A DNA stretch of 64,000 nucleotides from positions 2,573,766-2,637,765 of the forward strand of contig LT599017.1 in assembly GCA_900079765.1 (NCBI GenBank), written 5' to 3'. The position numbers were made by a program, and so were the translations under genes. Source of the stretch: an uncultured Eubacteriales bacterium. GTDB lineage: Bacteria > Bacillota > Clostridia > Oscillospirales > Oscillospiraceae. Positions within the stretch are counted from its first letter, which is position 1; every line of letters begins with the position of its first letter. The notes below the pieces were generated by a model. That model was not told the origin of the DNA, made no database searches, and saw nothing but the letters and a program-made list of their open reading frames with translations. Below are positions 35,577 to 43,708 of this stretch, in pieces.

Positions 35577-35984
35577 TCAAACAAGGGCAAAGGAGAACTC
35601 CCCCTGCACGCAGAGCTTTTCTCCCACATAGCCCTTACCTTCGGCAAAATAGAAGGGCTTCTTGCTCTTCACGATACGGCACTCAAAGCGCAGGGTATCC
35701 CCGGGGACTACCTTGCCCTTGAAACGGACCTTATCAAGGCCGGTATAGAGGGGTTGGCGCGCCTCCTCCCCAGCCAGGAGCACCGCGCATGTCTGGGCCA
35801 TCATCTCCAGTTGGATGACCCCCGGTACGATCGGATTACCGGGAAAATGGCCCTGGAGAAAAAATTCGTCCCCTTTGACGGTGTAAAACCCCACGGCGGC
35901 TCCGTCGGGCTGAATCTCGGCCTCCTCTACCAGGAGCATGGGCTCCCGGTGGGGCAGGATTTTTTTAATCTCTTCCTGATTCAT
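35577..35984 (-). CDS. fabZ: 3-hydroxyacyl-ACP dehydratase FabZ
   Basis: The 135-residue hot-dog protein has the FabZ opening EEIKKILPHREPMLLVEEAE and the catalytic segment GHFPGNPIVPGVIQLEMMAQ, with the active histidine before FPGNP and the glutamate in the following helix. It dehydrates 3-hydroxyacyl-ACP to trans-2-enoyl-ACP in chain elongation. ATG 35984 is used with GAGGTGG upstream; a GTG at 35993 would overlap the ribosome site. No FabA/FabM isomerase is seen in the operon. Confidence 0.95.
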   Translation of the reverse strand: MNQEEIKKILPHREPMLLVEEAEIQPDGAAVGFYTVKGDEFFLQGHFPGNPIVPGVIQLEMMAQTCAVLLAGEEARQPLYTGLDKVRFKGKVVPGDTLRFECRIVKSKKPFYFAEGKGYVGEKLCVQGEFSFALV

Positions 35985-35994
35985 GTGCGCCACC

Positions 35995-36447
35995 TCAAAT
36001 CAAAGTGAGGAGGGGCTGGCCCACCTCCACGATGTCCCCGTCGTTCACGTGGACGGCGGCCACCTCACCGCCAAACTCGGCGGTAATCTCATTCATCATC
36101 TTCATGGCCTCCACGATGCATAGCACCTCGCCGGGGGTCACCTTTTGTCCCACCCGGGCGTAGGGCTCGGCTCCGGGGACAGGGGCGCTGTAGAACACCC
36201 CCACCATGGGGGAGGTGACGACCCGCCCCGCCTCCGGAGCGGCGGGAGCCTCCCGGGCGACCGACTTCTGGTGGGGCGGCTCGGCCGGGGCAGCGGTGGC
36301 GGCCGGGAGGGGTACGGCGGGGATCTGGGCCGCCCCGGCCCCGGAGCGGCGCAGGCGCACCTGGGTGGCCCCCTCCTCCAGCTCAAAGCTCTCCAGGCCG
36401 TAGGTCTGCATGATCTCAGCCAGCTGGCGAATCTCCTCTATCTTCAC
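35995..36447 (-). CDS. accB: Biotin carboxyl carrier protein of acetyl-CoA carboxylase
   Basis: The roughly 150-residue protein has a short N-terminal helix region, an alanine/proline-rich linker (residues about 40-75), and a C-terminal biotinyl domain with the modified lysine in CIVEAMKMMNEI. The linker composition is typical of BCCP. Biotin is attached by BirA, encoded about 6 kb away beside the biotin importer. The start is probably GTG 36447 behind GGAGGG; a TTG at 36459 is possible. It lies in the operon after fabF, with a 15-base gap. Confidence 0.95.
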   Translation of the reverse strand: MKIEEIRQLAEIMQTYGLESFELEEGATQVRLRRSGAGAAQIPAVPLPAATAAPAEPPHQKSVAREAPAAPEAGRVVTSPMVGVFYSAPVPGAEPYARVGQKVTPGEVLCIVEAMKMMNEITAEFGGEVAAVHVNDGDIVEVGQPLLTLI

Positions 36448-36462
36448 GGTTCCCTCCAAAAG

Positions 36463-37692
36463 TCAAATCTTTTTCAGTGCAACGACGGCGTTGTGCCCGC
36501 CAAAGCCAAAGGAGTTGGAGATGGCAAAGTCACAGGGGGCGGTCACCGCCACATTGGGGGTGACGTCCAGATCGCAGTCCTCATCGGGCACCTGGTAGCC
36601 CACCGTGGGAGTGACGATACCGGTGCGCAGCGTCATGACGGAAACGATGGCCTCCACCGCTCCTGCAGCCCCCAGCATATGCCCCGTCATGGACTTGGAG
36701 CTGCTGATGCGCAGTTTCCGGGCAGCCTCCTCGCCGAAAGCCGCTTTGAGGGCATGGGTCTCAGCCTTGTCGTTGAGGGGCGTGGAGGTGCCATGGGCGT
36801 TGACGTAGACCGCCATGCCCTCCTCATAGCCCCCCTCCTCCAGAGCCAGCCGGATGGCCCGGATGGCCCCGGCCCCCTCTGGGTGGGGAGCCGTCATGTG
36901 GTGGGCGTCGGCGGTGTTGCCGTAGCCCACCACCTCGGCATAGATATTGGCCCCACGCCTTACGGCGTGCTCATACTCCTCCAGCACCAGAACGCCCGCG
37001 CCCTCCCCCATGATGAAACCATTGCGGCGCTTATCAAAGGGGATGCTGGCGCTCTCGGGGTCGTCGGTGTTGTTGAGGGCCATGGCATTCTGGAAACCCG
37101 CCATAGCCAGGGGGTGGATAGCGGCCTCAGTGCCTCCGGCCAGGATGGCATCGGCGTACCCGTGCTTGATAGCCCGGAAGGCCTCGCCGATGGCGTGGGT
37201 GGAGGTGGCACAGGCCGTCACCACCGGGAGGGTGGGCCCCGCAGCCCCATAGCGGATGGAGATCATCCCCGCCGCCATGTTGGAGATCATCATGGGGATG
37301 ATGAAGGGGGAGATTTTTCTCGGCCCCTGCTGCTCCACCGTGACCGCCCCGGCCGCGAAGGTCTCCATCCCCCCGATGCCCGAGCCCACGTAGACGCCGA
37401 AGCGCTCAGGGTTTACCTTCCCCTCCAGGCCGCTGTCCCCCATGGCCTCGGCGGCGGCGATCACGGCGTACTGGGTGAAGAGGTCCATCTTGCGGGCCTC
37501 GGCCTTGGGCAGATAGTCCAGGGGGTCGTAGCCCCTGATCTCGGCGGCCACCTTGGCCTTAAAGTCGGCAGTATCAAAGCGGGTAATAAGGCCCATGCCG
37601 TGCCGCCCCGCCCTCAGGCTGTCAAAAAGAGTCTCTACGCTCTTGCCCACAGGGGTGAAGGCCCCCATGCCGGTGATGACCACGCGGCTCAT
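36463..37692 (-). CDS. fabF: 3-oxoacyl-ACP synthase II
   Basis: The 409-residue thiolase-fold enzyme starts MSRVVITGMGAFTPVG. The catalytic cysteine is in TACATSTHAIGEA (near 163), and the two histidines are in VNAHGTSTPLND (near 303) and FGFGGHNAVV near the C-terminus. It condenses malonyl-ACP with growing acyl-ACP. The ATG overlaps the fabG stop by four bases (ATGA). Confidence 0.97.
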   Translation of the reverse strand: MSRVVITGMGAFTPVGKSVETLFDSLRAGRHGMGLITRFDTADFKAKVAAEIRGYDPLDYLPKAEARKMDLFTQYAVIAAAEAMGDSGLEGKVNPERFGVYVGSGIGGMETFAAGAVTVEQQGPRKISPFIIPMMISNMAAGMISIRYGAAGPTLPVVTACATSTHAIGEAFRAIKHGYADAILAGGTEAAIHPLAMAGFQNAMALNNTDDPESASIPFDKRRNGFIMGEGAGVLVLEEYEHAVRRGANIYAEVVGYGNTADAHHMTAPHPEGAGAIRAIRLALEEGGYEEGMAVYVNAHGTSTPLNDKAETHALKAAFGEEAARKLRISSSKSMTGHMLGAAGAVEAIVSVMTLRTGIVTPTVGYQVPDEDCDLDVTPNVAVTAPCDFAISNSFGFGGHNAVVALKKI

Positions 37693-38435
37693 ATATACAT
37701 CCCTCCGTCCACCTTGATCACCTCGCCGGTGATATAGCCCGCGCCGTCCGAGACCAGGAAGGCCACCAGCGCTGCCACGTCCTCGGGCTTACCCAAACGC
37801 CCTAGCGGGATGGCGGCCTTGATCTTCTCTGCGGCTTGGGCGGGCATGGCGTTCGTCATGTCGGTCTCGATAAAGCCGGGTGCCACGGCGTTGCAGGTGA
37901 CCCCCCGGGCGGCCAGCTCCTTGGCTACCGACTTCGTGAGACCGATAAGTCCGGCCTTGGCGCTGGCGTAATTGGTCTGCCCCGCGTTGCCCGACAGGCC
38001 CACCACCGAGGAGATATTGACGATCCTGCCATATCGCCTCTTCATCATGGAGGCGTACACATGGCGGGTCATATTGAAGGCCCCCTTCAGGTTGGTGTCC
38101 ACCACGGCGTCAAACTGCTCCTCCTTCATGTTGAGCATCAGCCCATCCCTGGTGATCCCCGCATTGTTGACCAGAATATCCACCTGGCCAAACTCCGCCA
38201 GTACGGCGGCCACCGTTTCCTTGGCCTGATCAAACCGGCTCACATCACAGCGGTAGGCTACGGCCCGGCACCCCAGGACCTCGATCTCGGCCACCACGTT
38301 GTCAGCAGCCGCCTCGTTCCCGGCGTAGACCAGAGCGACGTTCGCTCCGCCCCGGGCCAGCTCCATGGCCACGGCACGGCCCAGCCCGCGGCTGCCGCCG
38401 GTGACAAGGGCCACTTTTCTCATAGTTTGTTCCAC
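37689..38435 (-). CDS. fabG: 3-oxoacyl-ACP reductase
   Basis: The 248-residue short-chain dehydrogenase has the cofactor motif VTGGSRGLGRAVA, the NNAG motif (VDILVNNAGITRDG) and the catalytic Ser-Tyr-Lys set in NISSVVGLSGNAGQTNYASAKAG. It reduces 3-oxoacyl-ACP with NADPH. The start chosen is GTG 38435 with GGAGG seven bases upstream; an internal ATG at 38423 has no site. It is coupled to fabF. Confidence 0.96.
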   Translation of the reverse strand: MEQTMRKVALVTGGSRGLGRAVAMELARGGANVALVYAGNEAAADNVVAEIEVLGCRAVAYRCDVSRFDQAKETVAAVLAEFGQVDILVNNAGITRDGLMLNMKEEQFDAVVDTNLKGAFNMTRHVYASMMKRRYGRIVNISSVVGLSGNAGQTNYASAKAGLIGLTKSVAKELAARGVTCNAVAPGFIETDMTNAMPAQAAEKIKAAIPLGRLGKPEDVAALVAFLVSDGAGYITGEVIKVDGGMYI

Positions 38436-38463
38436 GGCTGCTCCTCCTTGTTTGCTTGGGCGG

Positions 38464-39375
38464 TCATGCTTTGCCAAGAGCGACCAGGGCCGCACTCAGA
38501 GTCTCAGCATCCTCCACATGTAGGACGGACGCCTCTTTCGATATCTTGGCAATCAGGCCGCTGAGGGTCTTGCCTGGCCCTACCTCCACAAAGGTGTCCA
38601 CCCCCTGGGCCAGAAGATACTCGATGGTCTCCTGCCAGCGTACCGGGCTGTGGACCTGGGCGAACATCTGCCACGTCCCCTCATAGGGCTCCGCGGTCAG
38701 GTTAGCAACAACGGGAAGGCGGGGCGATTTCAGGGCGAGAGCACTATACTCCCCCTCCAGAACGTGCGCAGCCCCCTCCATCAGGGGGCTGTGAAAGGCC
38801 CCACTGACGGCCAGCCTCATGGCCCTGCCCTTCCGCTCCTTGACGGCGGCGGCCAGGGCATCGGCCCTCTCCTCCCGGCAGGCAGCCACGATCTGGCCGG
38901 GGCAGTTGTAGTTCACCGGCCAGGCGTCTCCCACTTTTGGACAGAGTTCTTCCACGATGGAAGCCTCCAGGCCCAGGAGTGCAAGCATGGCCCCCCTGCT
39001 CTCCCCGGCGCACCGGTCCATGGCCTCGCCGCGGCGGCAGACGTAAGAAAAGGCGTCCTCGTAGTTCAGATAGCCTCCAAAGGCCAGGGCAGGCACCTCC
39101 CCCAAAGAGAAGCCGGCCAGATAGTCGGGGAAAATTCCCCCCTCCTCCAGAGCGGCGGCGGCGGCCAGGTCCACGGCAAAGACGCAGGGCTGGGTATTTA
39201 CGGTCTGGGAGAGCTCTTCCTTACCTGCGGTAAAGCACTGCTGCGTCGTGCCGGGGCGGAGGAAGTCGGCCATGTTGAAAACAGCCGCCGCAGCGGGAGA
39301 GACCTCGCAGAGGCTTTTCCCCATCCCTGTGTACTGGCTCCCCTGGCCTGCGAAAACGAAGGCTAATCCACCCAT
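38464..39375 (-). CDS. fabD: Malonyl-CoA:ACP transacylase
   Basis: The 303-residue protein has the opening LAFVFAGQGSQYTGMGKSL, the nucleophile elbow AGFSLGEVPAL with the active serine near residue 90, and the catalytic histidine in SGAFHSPLM near 195. The elbow reads GFSLG where most FabD proteins have GHSLG. The rest of the chain is intact, so this is a variant, not an obvious loss. It loads malonate onto ACP. It overlaps the fabK 3' end by 13 bases. Confidence 0.95.
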   Translation of the reverse strand: MGGLAFVFAGQGSQYTGMGKSLCEVSPAAAAVFNMADFLRPGTTQQCFTAGKEELSQTVNTQPCVFAVDLAAAAALEEGGIFPDYLAGFSLGEVPALAFGGYLNYEDAFSYVCRRGEAMDRCAGESRGAMLALLGLEASIVEELCPKVGDAWPVNYNCPGQIVAACREERADALAAAVKERKGRAMRLAVSGAFHSPLMEGAAHVLEGEYSALALKSPRLPVVANLTAEPYEGTWQMFAQVHSPVRWQETIEYLLAQGVDTFVEVGPGKTLSGLIAKISKEASVLHVEDAETLSAALVALGKA

Positions 39376-40307
39376 TTGGCCGCCCCTCTCAGGACCTGGT
39401 CGGCCTGGGCAAACATCTCCTCGATGATCTCCCGGCAGCTCTGCTCACAGGTGACCATGCCTGCGCTCTGCCCCGCCATGAAACACCCCTCCTGCTCGTT
39501 GCCATCCACCACAGCCTTGCGCAGGGCCCCCGCGCCAAAGGCCTCGACCTCCTCAAGGGTCATGTTGGGGTCCCGCTCGTTCTGCAAAAACTGGCGGGTG
39601 AAGGCGGTCCGCAGGGCCCGCACCGGGTGGCCCAGGCTGTTGCCCGTGGTCATGGTACCGATGTCGGTGGCCTTGAGAACCTTGTTCTTGTAGTTTTGGT
39701 GTACGGTACACTCGCGGGCCACCAGGAAGCGTGTGCCCACCTGGACGCCGCAGGCCCCCAGCATGATTGCGGCGGCAATCCCCCGCCCATCCGCGATGCC
39801 GCCGGCGGCCAGCACAGGAATATACACCGCCGAGGCCACCTGGGGCACCAAAGTCATGGTGGTCAGGTCCCCCACATGGCCGCCGGCCTCGCCGCCCTCG
39901 GCCACCACGCCGTCGGCCCCCATGCGCTCCATCTTCTTGGCGATGGCTACCGAGGGGACCACGGGGAATACCTTCATGCCTGCGCTCTTCCACTGTTCCA
40001 TGTACTTGGGCATACCCGCCCCTGTGGTCACAATGGGTACGCCCTCCTCCACCAGCATGGGAGCGATCTCGTCGCAGGTGGGGCTTAAGAGCATGACGTT
40101 CACGCCGAAGGGCTTCTCCCCCACAGCCTCTTTGGTGCGGCGCACCTGCTCCCGGACAAAGTCCACCGGGGCGGTGCCCGCCGAGAGGATGCCCAGGCCC
40201 CCCGCGTTGGTCACGGCAGAGGCCAAACTCCAGTCGGCCACCCAGGCCATGCCCCCCTGGAAGATGGGATACTGGATGCCCAGCAGGTCACATAGTACCG
40301 ATTTCAT
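39363..40307 (-). CDS. fabK: Enoyl-ACP reductase II (FMN-dependent)
   Basis: The 314-residue TIM-barrel flavoprotein begins KSVLCDLLGIQYPIFQGGMAWVAD. It has GVVAEGGEAGGHVG near residue 140 and VLAAGGIADGRGIAAAIMLGACGVQVGTRFL near 165-195, the FMN phosphate site. It performs the last reduction of the elongation cycle in place of FabI, which is typical of FabT-controlled operons. ATG 40307 with GAGG eight bases upstream is used. Confidence 0.96.
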   Translation of the reverse strand: MKSVLCDLLGIQYPIFQGGMAWVADWSLASAVTNAGGLGILSAGTAPVDFVREQVRRTKEAVGEKPFGVNVMLLSPTCDEIAPMLVEEGVPIVTTGAGMPKYMEQWKSAGMKVFPVVPSVAIAKKMERMGADGVVAEGGEAGGHVGDLTTMTLVPQVASAVYIPVLAAGGIADGRGIAAAIMLGACGVQVGTRFLVARECTVHQNYKNKVLKATDIGTMTTGNSLGHPVRALRTAFTRQFLQNERDPNMTLEEVEAFGAGALRKAVVDGNEQEGCFMAGQSAGMVTCEQSCREIIEEMFAQADQVLRGAAKWVD

Positions 40308-40340
40308 ACGCAAAACCTCAAACTTTGTTGAATTTCCTAA

Positions 40341-40568
40341 TCAGGCGTTTTGAAGGCTCTCGATCAACTTTACAAGATCGGCCACTGTCTTGACACCGCC
40401 GTCCTCCAGCTCGATGGCGATGCCGAACTCCTCCTCGAAGGCCATCACCAGCTCCACCGTATCCAGCGAGTCGAAACCCAGCTCCTCAAAGGTGGACTCG
40501 GGCTTAATGCTCGCCACATCCAGGTCCTTATTGTCGGCAATGATGGCCGCCACTTTCTCGAAAATCAT
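40341..40568 (-). CDS. acpP: Acyl carrier protein
   Basis: The 75-residue acidic protein has the 4'-phosphopantetheine serine in FEELGFDSLDTVELVM (Ser near residue 35). The ATG at 40568 has GGAGG eight bases upstream; the frame could extend five codons more but without a site. It lies between fabH and fabK, a common position in Firmicutes. Confidence 0.97.
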   Translation of the reverse strand: MIFEKVAAIIADNKDLDVASIKPESTFEELGFDSLDTVELVMAFEEEFGIAIELEDGGVKTVADLVKLIESLQNA

Positions 40569-40586
40569 ACTTATTTCCTCCAAATT

Positions 40587-41543
40587 TTAATAGTTTATGA
40601 CACAGGCGCCGGAGGTAAGCCCGCCGCCCATTGCCGCCAGTAAGAGCAGGTCGCCCCGCTTGATTGCCCCCGCCTCGGCCAGCTCCGAGAGGAGGATGGG
40701 AACTGTGGCCGAGGAGGTGTTGCCGTACCGCTCGATGTTCATAGCGGTCTGCGCGTCGGTAAAACCCAGGACCTTTTGTGCTGCATGGATGATACGGGCG
40801 TTGGCCTGGTGGGGCACAAATTTGGTAAAGTCAGCCGCTGCCAAACCGGCGCGCTCCATTACTTGCTTGCAGTCGGCCGTCATCTGGCTCACGGCGAACT
40901 TGAAGACCTCGCTCCCCTGCATGGCTACCGCAGGGGCCAGCCCTCCCTCTTGGGGGTAGTAGGGGTTCCGATTTGCCGGCACGGGGATGTTCAGAGGTTC
41001 GGCCATGCCCCTGGCCGTCAGGGTAATGGCGCGCAGGCCTTCCCCCCGTCCCAGCACGGCACACCCCGCTCCGTCTCCGAAGAGGACGCAGGTGGCGCGG
41101 TCGCTCCAGTCCACATGCTTGCTCATCATCTCGGCTGACACCAGCAGAATCTTCTCGGCCTTCCCGGCGCGGAAATATCCGTCGGCGGCGTCCAGCCCAT
41201 AGAGAAAGCCGGTGCAGGCGGCGTTGAGGTCATAGGCCGGACAAGATGCGCCCAGCTCCCGCTGCACCAGACAGGCGAGGGACGGGGTGAGGTAGTCCCC
41301 TTGTACGGTCGTGCAAATGATATAGCCGAGCTCCTCGGGCTTTACCCCCGCCCGCTCCAGGGCCATGTGCGCCGCCGCGGCCGAGAGGTCGGTCAGGCTC
41401 TCCCCCCGGCTGATATGGCGGCTGCCAATGCCGGTGCGGGTACGGATCCACCCGTCGCTGGTGTCCATGATCTTGGCCAAATCGTCATTGCTGACCGAGA
41501 GGGCCGGGGCGCTGTGGCCCAGCCCTAATATGCGAAGGCTCAT
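40587..41543 (-). CDS. fabH: 3-oxoacyl-ACP synthase III
   Basis: The 318-residue protein has the catalytic Cys in LNAACTGFLYGL (near 109), His in KFVPHQANARI (near 240) and Asn in ERYGNTSSATVP (near 270), plus the DTSDGWIRTRTGIGSRHI opening. It starts fatty acid chains from acyl-CoA and malonyl-ACP. The ATG overlaps the fabT stop (ATGA), so the regulator and first enzyme are coupled. Confidence 0.97.
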   Translation of the reverse strand: MSLRILGLGHSAPALSVSNDDLAKIMDTSDGWIRTRTGIGSRHISRGESLTDLSAAAAHMALERAGVKPEELGYIICTTVQGDYLTPSLACLVQRELGASCPAYDLNAACTGFLYGLDAADGYFRAGKAEKILLVSAEMMSKHVDWSDRATCVLFGDGAGCAVLGRGEGLRAITLTARGMAEPLNIPVPANRNPYYPQEGGLAPAVAMQGSEVFKFAVSQMTADCKQVMERAGLAAADFTKFVPHQANARIIHAAQKVLGFTDAQTAMNIERYGNTSSATVPILLSELAEAGAIKRGDLLLLAAMGGGLTSGACVINY

Positions 41544-42001
41544 AGCTCCTCCCGCTCCATGTCGAAGCTCTCCTTGAAAAATTCGTTGAGCCGGTCTACA
41601 CCCTTGTAGATAATCTCCCTTTCCCTATCGTCCAGGCCGGAGAATACGGCGCGCACCATCTTCCTGTGGAAATACTTATGGATGCGATAGACCCGCACCC
41701 CCTCCTTGGTCAAGGTAAGGCGGACACTGCGCCGATCCTCCTGATTTTTCTCCTTGATGATCATGCCCCGGTCTACCAGCTTGTTGACAGCCACCGTCAC
41801 TGAAGCCATGGTGATGCCCAGGCTGGCCGCTACCCCGCTCACGGTAGCCTCCTCGGCCCGGCCCAATGCATCGATCAGATGGACCTCGCTGATGCTAGCG
41901 TCGATACCGCTCCTGCGCAGAGTCTCCTCCTCCACCTTGTTGATGTTGTTGTAGGTGTCAGTGAGCAGGAGATTCAGTTTTTCTTCAAATGCGTCGAGCA
42001 A
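41540..42001 (-). CDS. fabT: FabT-type MarR regulator of fatty acid synthesis
   Basis: The 153-residue winged-helix protein is of the MarR family. The recognition helix region reads TVSGVAASLGITMASVTVAVNKLVDRG, and the wing is KEKNQEDRRSVRLTLTKEG. As the first gene before fabH-acpP-fabK it corresponds to FabT, which represses the fab genes when bound to acyl-ACP. A FabT-like box lies over the predicted transcription start, so it should also control itself. The start is a TTG at 42001 behind GGCGGG; a TTG at 42022 is possible and adds seven residues. Confidence 0.9.
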   Translation of the reverse strand: MLDAFEEKLNLLLTDTYNNINKVEEETLRRSGIDASISEVHLIDALGRAEEATVSGVAASLGITMASVTVAVNKLVDRGMIIKEKNQEDRRSVRLTLTKEGVRVYRIHKYFHRKMVRAVFSGLDDREREIIYKGVDRLNEFFKESFDMEREEL

Positions 42002-42029
42002 GGAAATCCCGCCTTCTCCCAAAATAATT

Positions 42030-42046
42030 AGTTTGACTATCTAAAT
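42030..42046 (-). promoter_or_regulatory. FabT-like operator
   Basis: AGTTTGACTATCTAAAT is an imperfect palindrome close to the FabT box (TTTGAxTATCAAA type). It lies just after the -10 box, where a bound repressor would block initiation. Confidence 0.75.
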
Positions 42047-42056
42047 AATTGAGCAT

Positions 42057-42085
42057 ATAATAATACTTGCAGATTTATTTGTCAA
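42057..42085 (-). promoter_or_regulatory. SigmaA promoter of the fab/acc operon
   Basis: TTGACA (42080-42085) and TATTAT (42057-42062) are 17 bases apart on the minus strand. The -35 lies inside the last codons of bioY. Confidence 0.85.
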
Positions 42086-42632
42086 TCCCTTTTTCTCTAT
42101 GTTCCCGGGGCAAGCGGCCGCCCAGCCGCTCTCCCACAAGGACCGCGGCGGTTATTTTGATGGCGTCACCGGGTAAAAACAGCACCATGCCGCCCCATAA
42201 GATCTGCCCCAAACTCATAGCCCTGCCCAGATAGAGGTTGATTACCAGTCCCATATAGGGCAGGCCCACCAGATAGAGCACCCCCAGCCCCGCCAAGCAG
42301 GCCAGGGTCAGGCGTATCTTTTTCTTGCTTTTTTCGGCAATCTTTCCAACGATAAAAGCCGAGGGAATCAGCCCCAGCAGAAAACCGAAGGTAGGGTGAA
42401 GGATGTACTGCGGTCCGCCTCCCGCCGTGAAAATGGGCAGTCCGACCAATCCCAGCGCCACATAGGCGGCCTGGGAGAGCGCCCCCAGCCTTCCCCCCAG
42501 CAGGATGCCCGCCAAGGCTGTAGCCAGAAATTGGAGGGAGAAGGAGGAGATGGGCGTGGGAATCTTTACAAAGGCCCCCGCCGCCGTCAGGGCGGCAAAG
42601 AGGGCGGTAAGGGTCAGGTCTCTTGCTCTCAT
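42075..42632 (-). CDS. bioY: Biotin ECF transporter S component BioY
   Basis: The 185-residue membrane protein has the BioY signatures TPISSFSLQFLATALAGILLGGRLGALSQAAYVALGLVGLPIF and GGGPQYILHPTFGFLLG (residues about 26-90), with six membrane segments. It binds biotin for uptake with a shared Ecf energising module. GAGAGGTGAG precedes the ATG. It is divergent from birA and runs directly into the fab promoter, so import, attachment (BirA) and use (AccB) of biotin are clustered. Confidence 0.95.
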   Translation of the reverse strand: MRARDLTLTALFAALTAAGAFVKIPTPISSFSLQFLATALAGILLGGRLGALSQAAYVALGLVGLPIFTAGGGPQYILHPTFGFLLGLIPSAFIVGKIAEKSKKKIRLTLACLAGLGVLYLVGLPYMGLVINLYLGRAMSLGQILWGGMVLFLPGDAIKITAAVLVGERLGGRLPREHREKGIDK

Positions 42633-42661
42633 GGGTCACTCACCTCTCAAAAATATGCAAT

Positions 42662-42690
42662 AGAATACTCCGCCAAAAGCGCTTTGACAA
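42662..42690 (-). promoter_or_regulatory. Promoter of bioY
   Basis: On the minus strand TTGTCA (42685-42690) and TATTCT (42662-42667) are 17 bases apart in the 87-base gap shared with birA. Confidence 0.65.
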
Positions 42691-42719
42691 GCCTTTTCTT
42701 CCGAAAGGAGGTATTCCCC

Positions 42720-43502
42720 ATTCTGAACCACGAAGCCCTCCGCGCTGCCATGGACGCTCTCTCCTGGGGCGGCGAGCTCCACCTGCTCAGCAACGTGGAC
42801 TCCACCAATAATCGCGCCAAACTTCTGGCCCGGCAGGGTGCGCCCCACGGCACGGCGGTCCTGGCCGAGGAGCAGACCGCAGGGCGAGGCCGCCTGGGGC
42901 GCAGTTTCACCTCCCCGAAGGGATTGGGATTGTACGCCACCTTTCTCCTGCGGCCAGTCCAGCCGCTGGGACAGCTCCTCCACGTAACAGCTATGGCCGC
43001 CGTGGCCGCCTGCCGGGCGGTAGAGGCCACCGGCTGCCCCTCCCCCCGTATCAAGTGGACCAATGACCTCATCCTGGGCGAAAAAAAGCTGGGCGGGGTG
43101 CTCACCGAGTTCTCCTCGGGGGCGCTCATCGTGGGCGTAGGCATCAATGTCCACCACCGCCCGGAGGACTTTCCCCCTGACCTGGCCGGACTCGCCGCCT
43201 CTCTCCTCTCCGAGACTGGCCGCTCCCCTTCCCGCACCGACCTGGCCATCCGCCTGATGGAGGAGATATTCCGCCTTTCGGAGGGAATCTTGTCCCAAAA
43301 AGCAGCCTACCTTAGCCAGTATGAGGCGCTCTGTCTCACTGTGGGGCAGGACATCCTCCTCCACCGGAATGGGGAGAGCATCTCTGCCCACTGCACCGGA
43401 CTGGACGAGAACGGCGCCCTTCTGATCCGATATTCCGACGGCAGAGAGGAAACCGTTTTCTCAGGCGATGTGAGCGTGCGGGGCATCAACAGCTATGTGT
43501 AA
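42720..43502 (+). CDS. birA: Biotin-protein ligase, monofunctional (no DNA-binding domain)
   Basis: The roughly 260-residue protein carries the ligase core: VDSTNNRAKLLARQG, the biotinyl-AMP loop AGRGRLGRSFTSPKG (near residue 58), KWTNDL and KLGGVLTE, and a small C-terminal SH3-like domain. It lacks the N-terminal helix-turn-helix of E. coli BirA, so it should not be a repressor. The start codon is unusual: AAAGGAGG (42704-42711) is followed 8 bases later by ATT and 11 bases later by CTG, with no ATG, GTG or TTG at a fitting distance; the first ATG (42750) has no ribosome site. The ATT position is given here. It biotinylates AccB. Confidence 0.88.
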   Translation: MLNHEALRAAMDALSWGGELHLLSNVDSTNNRAKLLARQGAPHGTAVLAEEQTAGRGRLGRSFTSPKGLGLYATFLLRPVQPLGQLLHVTAMAAVAACRAVEATGCPSPRIKWTNDLILGEKKLGGVLTEFSSGALIVGVGINVHHRPEDFPPDLAGLAASLLSETGRSPSRTDLAIRLMEEIFRLSEGILSQKAAYLSQYEALCLTVGQDILLHRNGESISAHCTGLDENGALLIRYSDGREETVFSGDVSVRGINSYV

Positions 43503-43530
43503 TTTTCTATTTTGAAAGGAAAATGATTCT

Positions 43531-43686
43531 ATGAAAACTGCCTGTGTCGTCCTGAAAATTGTAGGTCTTGCCCTGGCCGCTGTGTCGGCTGTCTGCTTTC
43601 TCGCGGGCTATTGGAAGGGAATCTTCACCAATGTCCCCCCCACTCCGACCGAGGTTGATGATTTTGACGCCTGGGCGCAGACATAA
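43531..43686 (+). CDS. Small single-helix membrane protein (copy 1)
   Basis: The 51-residue frame starts at an ATG with GAAAGGA upstream, 28 bases after birA. It has a basic start, one membrane helix (residues about 5-26), then GYW and an acidic proline-rich tail with PTPTEVDDFDAW. It is clearly related to the next gene: both share MKT-hydrophobic-LKI-G-LA-SA-C-GYW and PTE-DDF. No family is known to me. The pattern suggests an inner-membrane anchor with a short exposed acidic tail. Confidence 0.75.
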   Translation: MKTACVVLKIVGLALAAVSAVCFLAGYWKGIFTNVPPTPTEVDDFDAWAQT

Positions 43687-43708
43687 ACGTAATAGGAGGT
43701 ATGTTTCT

